Part shown: piece after piece, positions 31,880 through 42,843 of the stretch
Layout: the number at the start of each line of letters is the position of its first letter
Position numbering within the stretch: position 1 is the first letter of the stretch
NCBI GenBank assembly: GCA_021432635.1
Contig: MU270033.1
Location: forward strand, 899,293-963,292
DNA length: 64,000 nucleotides
Reading direction: 5' to 3'
From: Thozetella sp. PMI_491
Lineage: Eukaryota; Ascomycota; Sordariomycetes; Chaetosphaeriales; Chaetosphaeriaceae
Program-made: the position numbers and the translations under genes
Notes under the pieces: generated by a model
The model's input: only the letters and a program-made list of their open reading frames with translations
Told to the model about the DNA's origin: nothing
The model's database searches: none

Positions 31880-33066
31880 ATGGCCCCTTCTGCCACCCAG
31901 GATGTCTCTGATAGCATTGCTGCCAAAAAGCAAGAGCATCGTTCGGGCGACCCTTCGCTCGCCTTCGTGCGAGACGAAGAGGCCCTCCCGCCCAAGTTCG
32001 AGGACAAACTTGAAGAACGTCGGTTTCTCAAGCACAGGCTAGCCTTGGCATACAGAATCTTCGCCAAATGCGGCTTCTCGGACGGTGTAGCCGGCCACAT
32101 TACTGTTCGAGATCCAGTTGATCCCACCAGCTTCTGGGTAAACCCATTCGGTACGTTGTTATGACTTGCTGACATACTAGCAACACTTTGTATTGGAGTC
32201 TCGTTGAGATTTGTTGCTGGTGTGGCTATTGGCGTGCACCATGCGAGTATAGTAGTAGTACCAGTCGCTAATCTATGTTTTCAAGGGCTGCATTTCTCCC
32301 TAATTGAAGATGATGATCTTATTCGCGTTGATCACAGTGGAAAGGTGGTTGAAGGGGGAAATAACCTCCGGCTGAACTATGGTAAGCAATATCCGATTTC
32401 CCTGTCTGCTATACACAGCGCAAAGAAGCAAACTCGGAGCCAAGAGGAAATAACTGATAGAATGATCTTGCAGCCGCATACGCTATCCATGCGGAGATAC
32501 ATAGCGCCAGGCCAGACGTACTCTGTGCAGCCCATTGCCACAGCACGTATGGTCGAGCAATGTGCTCGACAGGCACGACGCTCGACATGCTCACACAAGA
32601 CTTCTGCACTTTCTATAACGACCATGTGCTCTATCCGTAAGTTAATCTCGGAACAAAGGCAGTCTATATTCACCCGACGCTTTGATGCTGACTGGGATCG
32701 GGAAGCAACTTCGCTGGCCTTGTGCTTGCCGCTGATGAAGGTAAAGAAATCGCCGCGTGTCTGGGGGACAAGAAAGCGGCCTTGCTCGGCAATCACGGAC
32801 TCTTGACGGTGGGCCAGACAATTGAGGCTACCATCGCCTGGTTTGTACAACTAGAGAGGTGTTGCCAAGTGCAGCTAGCAGCAAATGCATCGGCTGCGGG
32901 GACCGGAAAGCCACTGGTCATTATCGGAGAGCAGGAGTCTCAGAGCACATGGGAGGCGCTTGGCACTCAAGATGCTGGCTATTTCGTGGGCTTGCCGCTG
33001 TTCCAAGTTGCCGAGCGCGAGTTTGGCGAGCGAACCTATCTTGGCCGAGGCCTGCGGCCTATCTAA
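31880..33066 (+). CDS. class II aldolase/adducin-domain protein, 4 exons
   Basis: Exons 31880-32150, 32286-32381, 32474-32636 and 32706-33066 (introns 135, 92 and 69 bp) close in phase to 296 aa. The fold's signatures are GFSDGVAGHITVRDP near residue 65, a Glu-containing helix (IHAEIHSARPD), the metal ligands H-C-H at about residues 143-145 (AAHCHSTYG), and a later GNHGLLTVG. Bacterial members are fuculose- and ribulose-phosphate aldolases. Others of this fold decarboxylate aromatic diacids (PhtC-type 3,4-dihydroxyphthalate decarboxylase). Fungal members next to ring-cleavage genes could do either; which one cannot be told here. The gene converges with the Zn2Cys6 gene on its right. Confidence 0.9.
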
Positions 33067-33196
33067 GGCAAGGCGTGTCTATCTGAGATACTGCCAAGTC
33101 GAGAGTTACCAGTTCATCAATCGAGCGAGGAATCATACATGGTTTAGAAACTTTATTGATACAAGCAAGCCTGGCAGGGGTCTCTCCGGTGGCCTC

Positions 33197-35321
33197 TCAC
33201 AGTTGGTGAACCACTGGTATACCAGCCTCGTTGCCGTGAAGACCAGCTCCCCACTGATATCGGCCCGTTTCCTCACCCCCATCGCTTGTCAGATTTAACT
33301 CCGTACCCCAGCCCTCATCGTCCATCATGAAGAGGTTAAAGTCGAAGGGACTGAACTCTTCCAATTCGCTCCTCAGCCCAAACCGCAACTTCTCTAGGTG
33401 CGAGGGCCCCGGGTAGAGCAGCCGCGTCAGTTCCGCATCTTGGGCCGGTCCGAACCTATCGCTCAGTGTGGGGCTCCGAAGGAATACACGCTCTAGCAAG
33501 GGCCCCAGTAGCCGCTCGTAGACGCCGGCGTAGACACTCACGTCGGGCCATCCCCGACCCGCGATGGCGAGAAAGTTACTAGTGAACAGTTTAGTCATCT
33601 CAAACACCTGTGTAGTACTGAAGCGGTCGCTGATAGCAGCCCAACCGTGTCTTAAGCAAAACAGCACCGTGGTGGCCGCCTCGAATGTGTGGTGGGCTGA
33701 AAGCCATGGGCGACGGAAGAAACCCGACTGGATGTGCTCGTTGTGTATCCGCGCAGCGGCAGCGGCAGCTTCGAACGCGATCAAAAGAGAGTTCTGTGAA
33801 GGGATGGGTACTCGCGGTGACGGCCGGTGTAGTATCATCAGCCCTCGCGCCATGGCGAATTCGATCATTTCGTCGCTCGTGGGCGTCTCGCCGTAGGTTC
33901 TTGCCCACACCCGGAGGCGGCCTTCCATGCCGACCAGCCAATCCTCCCAGCTGAGGCCCTGTGGGGTCGGCTCACGTTGGTAGTGAACTTGCAACATCTC
34001 GGAGAGGAGTTGGTGATAGGCTATAGATCCCAGAAAGGCATCCTCCGGACTCAAGGAAGGGAAGTTGGTGTTGATCGCCGCGTCCGGCGTCGACAACGGC
34101 CGCTGCAACGCCGAGCAGATAGAACGATCCATGCAATATGCCGACCAGAAGACACGGCGGCGGAGGTCCAACGTCTGTGGGCTCATCTCGAGCGTCTCTG
34201 GAGGCTCGCGGTGGAGGCCGAGCTCCAAGCACGATCGCATCGCTGCACCGGACAAGACCCAGACGTTTGCGGATCTTGGAAATACTGTGGCGTAGAGAAG
34301 CACCAGCAATATGATCTGCAGCCATGCTATATCCGAAGGAAACGAAGGGAGGCCGTACAGATGGTGGATGCCCTCCTCGAATAGAGATAGAGACAAAGCC
34401 ATACCACGCTCTTCGTCGCCGTGATTGGCTGAACCTAGCGTGACCGAGATAGCTAGGACGAGATAGATGACAAGAAAATCGTGGGCTGGAGCCACAAGTG
34501 ACGGGTCCGGGCCGGGAATTTCTGTCTGCCCTTTCCAGTTCAAGGCTTCCGTAGCACTCCTCAGCTGCTGCAAAACCACGGATGGGACGAGGAAGGGATA
34601 GTTTCGCTGGATCGTGTCCAGATATCTCTTGACGAGCCTCTGAACGATGTCGGTGGGGATACTGCGCAGGACAGTCGCGGCCAATAGGATATTGCCCTTA
34701 TTCGCTTTGGGATTCACAGAGGGCGTCTTGTTCTTCTCCGCCACAACCGCTGAGGAAGGTGTCATGCCCATGCGGACTCTGGACAAGAGATCCGCCGCAC
34801 TGAGGCCATCGGGAAGTGTGGCCGACACGACGGCTTGGAGGGTTTTGCTCGAAACAATTGACACTCGGAGGCTCTCGTCTTCATGTCGCGGTATCGCCGC
34901 CGGAGATCGGTCATCGGCAGGGTTCGGGCCGGCATTGAGTAGCTGGACGTCGGTGCTTGATTTCTGGGCCAAGGGCATCTGCATCAAAATGTCGGATGCC
35001 TGCATTACCTCCAGCCGGCCTTCTTGCACCAGCTCGGTCTCAAGCCTGGCGATTTCGGACTCCAGATGCTGCACGATGCTTCTCGGCACATCCGTTGTCG
35101 CCCCCGACGAGGTGCCAGTGCAACTCGTTTTGGCTGTCAGGCACTGCGAACAGGACGGCAACTGCCGGTCACACTATTACATAGGATGGCCATGTTTAGC
35201 TGCTTACGATTTTTCAGATGGGGGGTGCTGCGAACGGGAACAGGGAACGCGGATTCACCTTCATCTTGCGCCGCCTACATCGCGAACAGGAAAGTATACT
35301 CCGCTGACAGCTTGCCGCCAT
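33197..35321 (-). CDS. second catabolic-block Zn2Cys6 transcription factor, 2 exons
   Basis: A 63-bp exon (35321-35259) and exon 35173-33197 (85-bp intron) make 679 aa. The first exon provides CSRCRRRKMK and the second continues CDRQLPSC, giving cysteines at about 12, 15, 22, 29, 32 and 39. Read without exon 1, the protein seems to lack half its zinc cluster. A coiled-coil segment (IVQHLESEIARLETEL) follows, then the fungal-specific domain (MRSCLELGLHREP, RRRVFWSAYCMDRSI). The intron sits at exactly the same codon junction (K|CDRQ) as in the 10.4-13.0 kb regulator. Divergent from the M20 hydrolase gene with about 0.9 kb between. Confidence 0.9.
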
Positions 35322-36240
35322 GGACTGCTAGATGCGTGGACCGGGCTTCGACGGTCTTCTCCAGGCGTCAGGTCATGAACCGGGGCAAGATGGGACATGT
35401 AGAACCAAGGCCATCGGCGACAATCCGGGCTAGGACTTGTCCGCTGATAAGAGGTGAGAGAGGCCCCACTCGCCCGGAGACGCTTGAGAATTTGCCGTCG
35501 GCAGCAAGCATCCAATCACAACTGCATGAGAGCACGAAAGCGGGAAACTAGAACGTGTTGGGTGGATACCCGATAAGGGCCTCTTTCTCAACAAAGCACG
35601 CATAACTCAGGCAAGGGATTCTCCGCCCAGTGAGGGGCAGCTGGTAAAAGAGCAGGGAGACTATGGTGACTGGATGGCTCGCTATTAGATGAGCGAGGTC
35701 GAAACTGGTCTCACAGGCTGCTGGTTGCATTTGACTAAGTGGCCAACCAAACCATCTTGCAGCAAGAGCTAGGGATGGCGGTGGCTCATTGAGTATCCAA
35801 GGGCCGCGGGTTGGGGATTCGCAGGACTATCGAGGGCTATTTGAAGGTCTAGCAGAATGAGGTGGTAATGGCAGTAGAGCGGAGATCAGCGTTTGGGGAG
35901 ACGAACCCCACGTCAACCAGGCTATAGAGGGGGAACGAGGGGCTAGTGGGGACCTGTCCGCACTTCTCCGGCTTGGCGACTATATGTCATGGCTTTCACT
36001 CATAGCTTCCTTGGCTAGAGCTGCGATCAGAGAAGGGCCGCATCGGATCCCAAAGCTCCGAGTACGCACTTCTTGTGGCTTTTTGCTCCCTGCTTTCGAC
36101 CTTCTCTCTCTGGCCAGCATTCTTAGAGGAGCCTCCCGGTACAAGAGCGTCAAGCCTCAGTAACTTCTCAGTTGCTCTTCGCGCATCTTGCAGTCAACTT
36201 CGGCAACGAATATCTTCCTGGTGCACGACGAGACCTCAAG
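35322..36240. promoter_or_regulatory. divergent promoter, Zn2Cys6 regulator / M20 hydrolase
   Basis: About 920 bp between opposed starts. No gene was recognised. It should contain both promoters; I assign no specific site. Confidence 0.35.
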
Positions 36241-37685
36241 ATGGGGTCAATCGCAAAGACAGAGTCAAGAGCCTCTACCGGGCTCATTCCAGAGCTCAAA
36301 TATGACGCCAAAGTGCGTACCGATGCCCAGCGAACCATTGAAACCCTTGAGCAGGCCTGCCAATGGGGAAACACTCCGGATGGGGGCATGAGTGCGTCGT
36401 AGCGACCAGGCATACAGCGTTTGTCCAGACGGCTAATTACGAGCAGACCGCCTGACGTGCAACGACGATGACCGCAAGGTGCGAGATTGGTTTATCGAAG
36501 AGGCCAAGAAGTATGGCTGCCAAGTGAAGGTAGATAGCATGGGCAATATCTTTGCGATACGGAGTGGCCAGAATAACGATCTCCCGCCCATCGGGCTCGG
36601 GTCGCATCTCGACACGCAGCCCACTGGGGGAAAGTATGACGGTATCCTCGGCGTTATCTCGGGCTTAGAGGTTTTGAAGGCGGTTCACACGAATAACATT
36701 ACAACCTACGCGCCCCTGGCGGTGATAAACTGGACGAACGAAGAGGGTGCACGCTTCCCGCCAGCCATGCTCTGCTCCGGGGTGTGGGGAGGCGCTTTTA
36801 CAACTGAATACGCCCATGCACGGACCGATCCGGACGGCATCACTCTCAAGCAGGCCCTCGAAGGTATTGGGTACTTGGGGGAAGTGCCCTGCTCTTACGA
36901 TGCGAATCCACTGTCAGCGCATTTTGAAGTTCACATTGAGCAGGGGCCCATGCTGGACGCTGCTGAGTCCCCGGTGGGTATCGTGAAGGGCGTGCAGTCT
37001 ATTCGGTGGTACCATGTAGACGTGGTAGGCCGGGAGGCTCACACCGGGACGACACCTATGGACCGGAGAAGCGACGCCCTCCTCGGAGCCGCTAAGATGA
37101 TCGTAGAGACCAACCGCTTCGTCACCGAGGGCGAGCTCGCTGCGCGAGGCGCGAGGGCGACCATTGCGGTCGTGAATTCGACGCCGCAGAGCATCAACAC
37201 TATCGCCGGCAAGGTTCGGCTGGGACTCGACATACGTGCACCCTCGGACGCCGATGTGCAGAAGGTCGAGGACCTTTGCAAGGCACGATTCGACGAGATC
37301 TGCAAAGAGCACGGCTTGACGATCAACTTCGACCTATTCTGGGTCTCCCCCGCGCTGCAGTTCGACCCGACGATGGTGCAGTGCGTGACCGAGTCGGCGA
37401 AGGATATCGGCTGCGAGATGGAGTTAGTTAGTGGCGCAGGCCACGACAGCGTCTACACTAGCCTCAAAGTCCCGACAGCCATGATCTTCGTCCGATGCCG
37501 TGACGGCGTGAGCCACAACCCGGCTGAATACTCACGGCCCGAGGAGTAAGTGCAAAGAATATTCCCCGCCATCACGATGACTCTAACCAGGATACAGCTG
37601 TGCGGCGGGTGCCGAGGCTCTTCTAGGGGCGTACATGCGTTATGACAACTATCTTCGCTCGAAGCATGAATCAGGCAAGGCGTAA
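36241..37685 (+). CDS. M20-family amidohydrolase: N-carbamoyl-L-amino-acid hydrolase / allantoate amidohydrolase type, 3 exons
   Basis: Exons 36241-36391, 36447-37545 and 37598-37685 (introns 55 and 52 bp) give 445 aa. Dinuclear-metal ligands appear as GLGSHLDTQPTGGKYDG (H and D), NEEGARFP (E), HFEVHIEQGP (H) and, near the end, GAGHDS. REAHTGTTPM marks the dimerisation domain substrate site. The short last exon restores the conserved SRPEDCAAGAEALLGA tail; the acceptor at 37598 was chosen over one 7 bp upstream because it alone keeps this reading. Members hydrolyse ureido or amide bonds (allantoate, N-carbamoyl amino acids, beta-ureidopropionate). In this block it suggests a nitrogen-containing intermediate. 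The exact substrate is unknown. Confidence 0.92.
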
Positions 37686-38426
37686 ACATAGAATGCCTGT
37701 CTACACTACCTAGACAATTTTAACTATGGAGTGAGGGACAAATAATGTAGCATCTTTATGACTACCTGGCATCACTGAAATACACGGATTAAAATCGCAC
37801 CATGTTGCAAGTACTACCACACTCGTTCCGTAGTGACGCTGTACAAGTTGACTACCAATATTCAGAGATTCGCTTCTGGCCCGGTCCGAAGCGCGAGCTT
37901 GGCGCACCTCCCCTTCGGGCCTCACTGCCGGCCTGGAGAGTTTGTCATCCCTTCTGTTCCCCAACCTGGCGCCAACCATCGGCTTCATTGGCTTTGAAGC
38001 GCACACTTGCGACGCATAGGGGCAAACAAGTGCGTTGATGTCGAATTTGTGGGGCCGCCCCTCGCAGCGCCGGCCAAAATTTGACTGCAGTGTCCGATAC
38101 TAGCCTAAGCCACCGGCCAAATTGGCCGTCCTTCACGCGTATAAGCGGCCGTAAGCCACGCATATACGCGTGAATATACGCGTGAAGGACGGCCAATTTG
38201 GCCATCAAGTGTCGCATTGCGTTCACGAGAGACCATGCTGAACCACTCGTAGGACCGGAGATTGAGGACTTTGGAATCCATTCTCCGTCGATGGAGAGCA
38301 AGGCATTTGTCAGTATGGGCTTGAGGTCGAGTATAATAATGCCGGGTAGCCCCTCTGGATGATGGCAGGTCGAATCCAGCATCAGCACTTGTCTCGTAGA
38401 CACTAGGCCAATAATTCAACCCAATC
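37686..38426. other. intergenic with strong hairpin, upstream of an SDR
   Basis: Contains a perfect 29-bp inverted repeat described separately. Minus-strand frames over 37.9-38.5 kb show no recognisable domain. It is the promoter side of the plus-strand SDR. Confidence 0.45.
38115..38203. repeat. perfect 29-bp inverted repeat with 31-bp loop
   Basis: Left arm 38115-38143 begins GGCCAAATTGGCC; right arm 38175-38203 is its exact reverse complement. The loop contains a further partial copy of the ATATACGCGTGA element (two tandem copies at about 38162-38186). It lies 224 bp upstream of the SDR start. It could be a foldback element, a regulatory hairpin or a MITE remnant. Confidence 0.9.
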
Positions 38427-39194
38427 ATGTCGGACGACGCCAAAACTACCATTGCCCTCGTTACGGGCGCAAATCGAGGAATCGGCAAGGCAGTCGCCAT
38501 CCAACTAGCCAGGGACCACGGCTATCATGTCGTGATCGGCTCCCGCAAACTCGCTGCGGGCGAGGCTGTGGCGGCAGAGCTTCAGGCGGCGGGTCACAAG
38601 GCCAGCGCAGTGCAGCTGGACCTCACCTCAGACGATTCTATGGCCGCCGCTGTGTCGACTATTGAGAGCAAGTTTGGCCGGCTCGACGTGCTGGTCAACA
38701 ACGCCGCTGTGCTTTTGGACAAGGGCGGCAGTGGCTTCAAAGAGATGCCCGATCTCTCGACACGCGAGCTCTTCGAGAAAACATTCCAGACCAACGTGAT
38801 TGGCACTGCATGCCTGACCGAATTGGCCCTGCCGATGCTCCGCAAGGCGACTTCGTCGCCGGGCCCTCGGCTCGTGTTCGTGGTTAGCATGATGGGGTCG
38901 CTCAAAGTCGCAACCGATCCCACCACCCACCACTACGCTCTGGACTACAAAGCCTATGATGCTAGCAAAGCCGCCGTCAATATGCTCATGATAAACTACG
39001 CGCGCATCCTGAAGGACGTGGGCGGCCTAGTCAACTCCGTCTGTCCCGGTTTGGTCGCTACAGCAGCAACAGGCTTCACTGAGTGGGGCACTACGGCTGA
39101 AGTTGGCGCTAAGCGTGTGGTTGAGTTGGCCACTCTCGGGCCAGGTGGCCCTTCTGGGACGTTCTCGGACTCTAGGGGAGAGATTGCCTGGTGA
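38427..39194 (+). CDS. short-chain dehydrogenase/reductase, single exon
   Basis: 255 aa, classical SDR. TGANRGIG (residues 14-21) binds NAD(P). NNAAV is present. The YDASK motif (near residue 174) supplies the catalytic Tyr and Lys, preceded by a Ser-containing strand VVSMMGS. CPGLVATAATG matches the substrate-loop region. It ends soon after a GPSGTFSDSRGEI tail typical of carbonyl-reductase-like fungal SDRs. The substrate is unknown, but it is adjacent to the catabolic block and followed by a P450. Confidence 0.9.
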   Translation: MSDDAKTTIALVTGANRGIGKAVAIQLARDHGYHVVIGSRKLAAGEAVAAELQAAGHKASAVQLDLTSDDSMAAAVSTIESKFGRLDVLVNNAAVLLDKGGSGFKEMPDLSTRELFEKTFQTNVIGTACLTELALPMLRKATSSPGPRLVFVVSMMGSLKVATDPTTHHYALDYKAYDASKAAVNMLMINYARILKDVGGLVNSVCPGLVATAATGFTEWGTTAEVGAKRVVELATLGPGGPSGTFSDSRGEIAW

Positions 39195-39847
39195 TTCGAG
39201 CACTATAGGTATTAGGCAATACGAAAGGCGCGCTCAAGTGCTAGAAGCAGAGATGGATAACTAGGTAGTGAACATAGGTATGCAATGTAGCCCCGGCTTC
39301 AGCCAAGTGACCGCGGGGGCCAGCCCTACAGCAGGGCTCTATGTAGTCCATCAAGGACTGGCGTAAGACACTAGCTATGTACGGAATAGATTGCAGGAAG
39401 AAACCAATGAGCATATATTTAGTTTGCCGCCCGGGTGGCACACAGATGACAATCTCATTCCAGACCTCTTGATTGGGACGCAGATCACATCTTGTGCAGC
39501 ATGGCCTAGTAGAAGAAAAAACACCCGCCCCATCCAAAAGCGAACCGGCCAGTCACAGTCGGTTTCATGATCTGGGGCTTAAGCATCCACAGCACGGGAA
39601 TGCACCGACTTGGGTAAGGCGGGGCAGGTTGTGTCAGATTTTAGCGATTTTTAAAAAGTACCCAGCCTTCCTAGCTAGGATGTATGAGGTTCGGCGCGTT
39701 TCGTAGGCATTGCATCCTTCAGAATGACGTAAGGCAGGAACGATAGCTGGCTGTATATAGGTCTTTGCGCCCGACTAAAATGGAGTCGGCGAACCGTCGA
39801 GCTTCTACGATAACAGGCGAGGAAAGTCCTCCAGTGTTACCTCGACG
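39195..39847. other. intergenic between SDR and P450
   Basis: About 650 bp with no gene. It includes the CCCCGGCTTCAGCC element near 39288 that recurs at about 47094. It holds the promoter of the P450. Confidence 0.4.
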
Positions 39848-41485
39848 ATGGCAGACGCAAGCAGCATTCTCGGAATAGCCAGCACCACCTGGCTGCTAGC
39901 CCTACTAGGTAGCACGGCCACTTTGTACCTACTAAGACGCAGCTTGGCCACCGACCTAGACCCTGCAGAGCCGCCTTTGCTGGCGCCCAAGATCCCACTG
40001 ATTGGCCACATACTGGGACTGATGCGGTACCAAAATGACTACTTCGGCGTCTTGGAGTGCGTGCTCGTCCGACCAACTCCCATCCCCGTTTGCAACTCAC
40101 GCTGATGGCCGAAACAGGGAAAAACCCCACCCCCCCGCGTATACCTTGCCAGTCCTCACTGATAAGATTTATATCATCGCCACTCCCGAGCTGATCCAGG
40201 CCGTGTATCGCAACACCGACCTGAGCTTCGAGGAATTCTTCTTCGGCTCCATGAGCATGCTCGCAGGCATCTCTAAGGAGTGCCAAGCCGCTTTTAACAA
40301 ACCCGAGCTAGGCCAGGCGTACTTGCACGGCTTCACGACGATGCTGTCCCGGGAAAATTTGCATACAATAAACGTCAGCGCTCTCAAGGTAATATCTAAA
40401 GAGCTTGCTCGTCTCCCCGCCGCGCCGCTTCAAATCGACAGCTTTGCCCTTTGGCTCCGAGATCTCATTACCATCGCTACGACTACGGCCTTGTTCGGGA
40501 GCAAGAACCCACTCATCGGCAAACCGCATCTTGCTGCTGGGTTTTGGTGAGTGTCTTTATTGTCCAATGGAAGATTTCTGTCCATGCTGACCCAGCCAGG
40601 GTGTACGAATGCAACTCCAATGTATTCAATACTAGCATCCCTAGGTTCATGATTAAAAAAGAACTTGACGGGAGAAGTGCAATCTCTCGGGAATTCACTG
40701 AGTACTTCGCTCGCGGATACGATTCGGAGCCCGACGTGTCGCCCCTGGTCAAGTTTCACGGCAAATTGTTCCGCGAACAAGGCCTCACTATTGAGGAAAA
40801 CGCCATGATGCACTTTGGTACGATCTACGGTGCACTTTCAAACACTTTTCCCACCTTCTTCTTTACAATTATGCACCTATTCTGCGACTTGAATCTTCTC
40901 AAAGAGGTTCGAGCCGAGGCCGAAAAGATCGTTCGCAGGGATGGCGCTCAAGCAACTGTGAACATCAACGCGCTCTTAGACGATACACCACTCCTTACCT
41001 CGATTTACCGCGAATCATTCCGTGTGCATTTTGGATCCTCCATTGTTCGCAAGTCAGCCGTCGATACAACCATCTCGGACGGGCAGCGCAGCTATCTGAT
41101 CAAGAAGGGCCACACCGTTATGCTGCGCGTCCCCGCCATGCACCACGCGCCAGAGTTCTGGGGTGCAGCTACCGAGTCTTTCGATAACGAGCGCTTCCTG
41201 AAGGCGGAAGCGGACCGAGCGCGCAGGAAGGCATTTACGCCGTTTGGCGGCGGCAAGCACCTGTGTCCAGGCCGTAACTTCGCCATGGCCGAAATCCTCG
41301 GCATCGCGGTTTCCTTGGCGCTGGGCTTCGACATCACCCACCCAGAAGGCGGCGCTGTCAAGATGCCCGCGGTCAAGCCGACCCAGCTCACGCACATCTT
41401 TGGCAGGCCCAAGCCGGGCGAGGACCTGAGAGCGCAGATCTCAAGAAGGAAGGGCTGGGAGGATGTGAGGTGGAACTTTGTATAG
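39848..41485 (+). CDS. cytochrome P450, CYP7/CYP8-like class, 3 exons
   Basis: Exons 39848-40056, 40118-40546 and 40600-41485 (introns 61 and 53 bp) encode 507 aa. An N-terminal membrane anchor covers about residues 10-30, followed by a Pro-rich hinge. The haem loop is FGGGKHLCPG, ligand Cys near residue 435, followed by RNFAMAEILG. The ExxR helix is ESFR. The I-helix reads YGALSNTFPT, with Asn-Thr instead of the usual acid-Thr pair. This variation is known in the CYP7/CYP8 (steroid 7-alpha-hydroxylase, prostacyclin synthase) class and its fungal relatives. Substrate unknown; it may be the edge gene of the block. Confidence 0.9.
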
Positions 41486-42137
41486 ACGGCGGCGTCAAGA
41501 GATGCTCCCTTGCTACCATGCCGCTGTTTCTACCGTATTCCAAGACGAATACAGTGATTTTGGGATATTTGGTACCGGCTATTTAGTGCTAATGTACTGT
41601 ACTTGAAAAGCTAGGTAAATATGCGCGCGGCCAACCTACATGTGGCTAAACAGAACCGATCGATAAGCGTTGGCTGCAGGATACTTGATAATGAAGTAAG
41701 ACGGGGGGGCAGGTGGGACGTGGTGTTTAGTACCCGACTCCATAAGATTCCGCACTGCTCCTCGCACTTGAAGCCTTCTCTTGATGCTTTTGGCAATTGA
41801 CTCTGGGCAAAGCTGAGAGCGCAAGGAATAAAAGTATGCGAACACAGACAGAATGAAAATGTCATAAAAGCAGGGGTAAAGCTCGCAGCTGAGCGCTAGC
41901 TCTGCCAGCTGGAAGCTGGGGAAGCTTGCCAACCGAGTCAGCAAGGGGTCTTACGTGCAAGCAATCTTTAATAGTTACGCACATACCCTTATATAATAAA
42001 TGAGCAGTTAAGCGAGCATAAGAAGTATATATTTAATAAGCGTGACCTTCCCGAGTATATAGGGGAAGTAAGTCTTCGACCTTTATCTTTACAAGAGTTA
42101 CTAAGTATACGTTTTATTGGGACAGTAAATCATGTAT
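41486..42137. other. intergenic, no gene seen
   Basis: 3' flank of the P450, becoming A/T-rich from about 41950. Small minus-strand frames (41611-41944) show no known motif. Confidence 0.4.
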
Positions 42138-42843
42138 CTATTCGATAATGCGACTGAACTGATGAATCATATATTTGATTACGTCAATCTTTCGCGTGTA
42201 CTACCATGCGTGATACGTATTGGGCTTGTCTGTCGTGTGTCCGGTGCCCTCCTTGCCTAGAGTCGCTAGAGTGTACCGCTAACTCGGCTCATTTTCATAA
42301 GGGGATTCAAGCATTATATTGACGATGCAATATTTCGTCTGCGCGATTTAGATCAGCTCAGTGACCTTCCCAACTTCCTCAGCAACCTATCTTTATCTAG
42401 TCAGGATCGAGCTGGCCAGGAATGAGCCGCCTGTGTGCATTCCTACGTTGCCTGCAGAGCACCCACCGAGCATGGCACAACATCCCATCTCGGCCATGCC
42501 TAACTTGTCGCACAGGCTCTCCGTGAACAAGAATATGATTCGGGACTCGAGGCTCTATCGGCGTGCCTAATGTCCCTTCTTCGTTTTGCTGGTGGCCAGC
42601 GCTGAGGAGGCCGCGAAGCCGATGATTTCGGCCATGGCGAAGCTGCGGCTTTGGAAGACTTTGCTATATGCGACTAAAAGTCGGGATAAGACAGTGATGA
42701 GAATTCTCCTTGAGGTGGGTGCGGACCCCGACCAGTATCCCCCATTCAGCACGCCACTTATGGTAGTCGCACAGAAGGAGAGAGTTGCAGGAACAAAGCT
42801 GGCTGACGCTCAGGGCTTTTCATTCTCGGGCAGACATGTTTAG
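42138..42843 (+). pseudogene. F-box/ankyrin-repeat protein remnant
   Basis: From 42138 the plus strand reads an F-box-like stretch (ATELMNHIFDYVNLSRVLP, then after a break FKHYIDDAIFRLRDLDQL) up to a stop near 42420. At 42682-42780 another frame reads an ankyrin-like unit (RILLEVGADPD followed by TPLMVVAQ). Stops and frame changes separate the two, so the gene is broken. F-box plus ankyrin proteins are a common expanded family in ascomycetes, which supports reading both pieces as one ancestral gene. The family assignment is by eye. Confidence 0.45.
42588..42650 (-). pseudogene. inverted partial copy of a P450 haem-region sequence
   Basis: The minus strand reads RSFAMAEIIGFAASSALA, closely matching RNFAMAEILGIAVSLALG just after the haem cysteine in the P450 at 39848-41485 (DNA 41275-41332). 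The nucleotide sequences also match over long runs. It is too short to be a gene and sits within the F-box/ankyrin remnant in opposite orientation to the intact P450. Confidence 0.5.

Noticed and set aside
3493-41485. Secondary-metabolite biosynthetic cluster
   Set aside because: P450s, oxygenases and regulators are present, but no PKS, NRPS, terpene synthase or prenyltransferase is visible.
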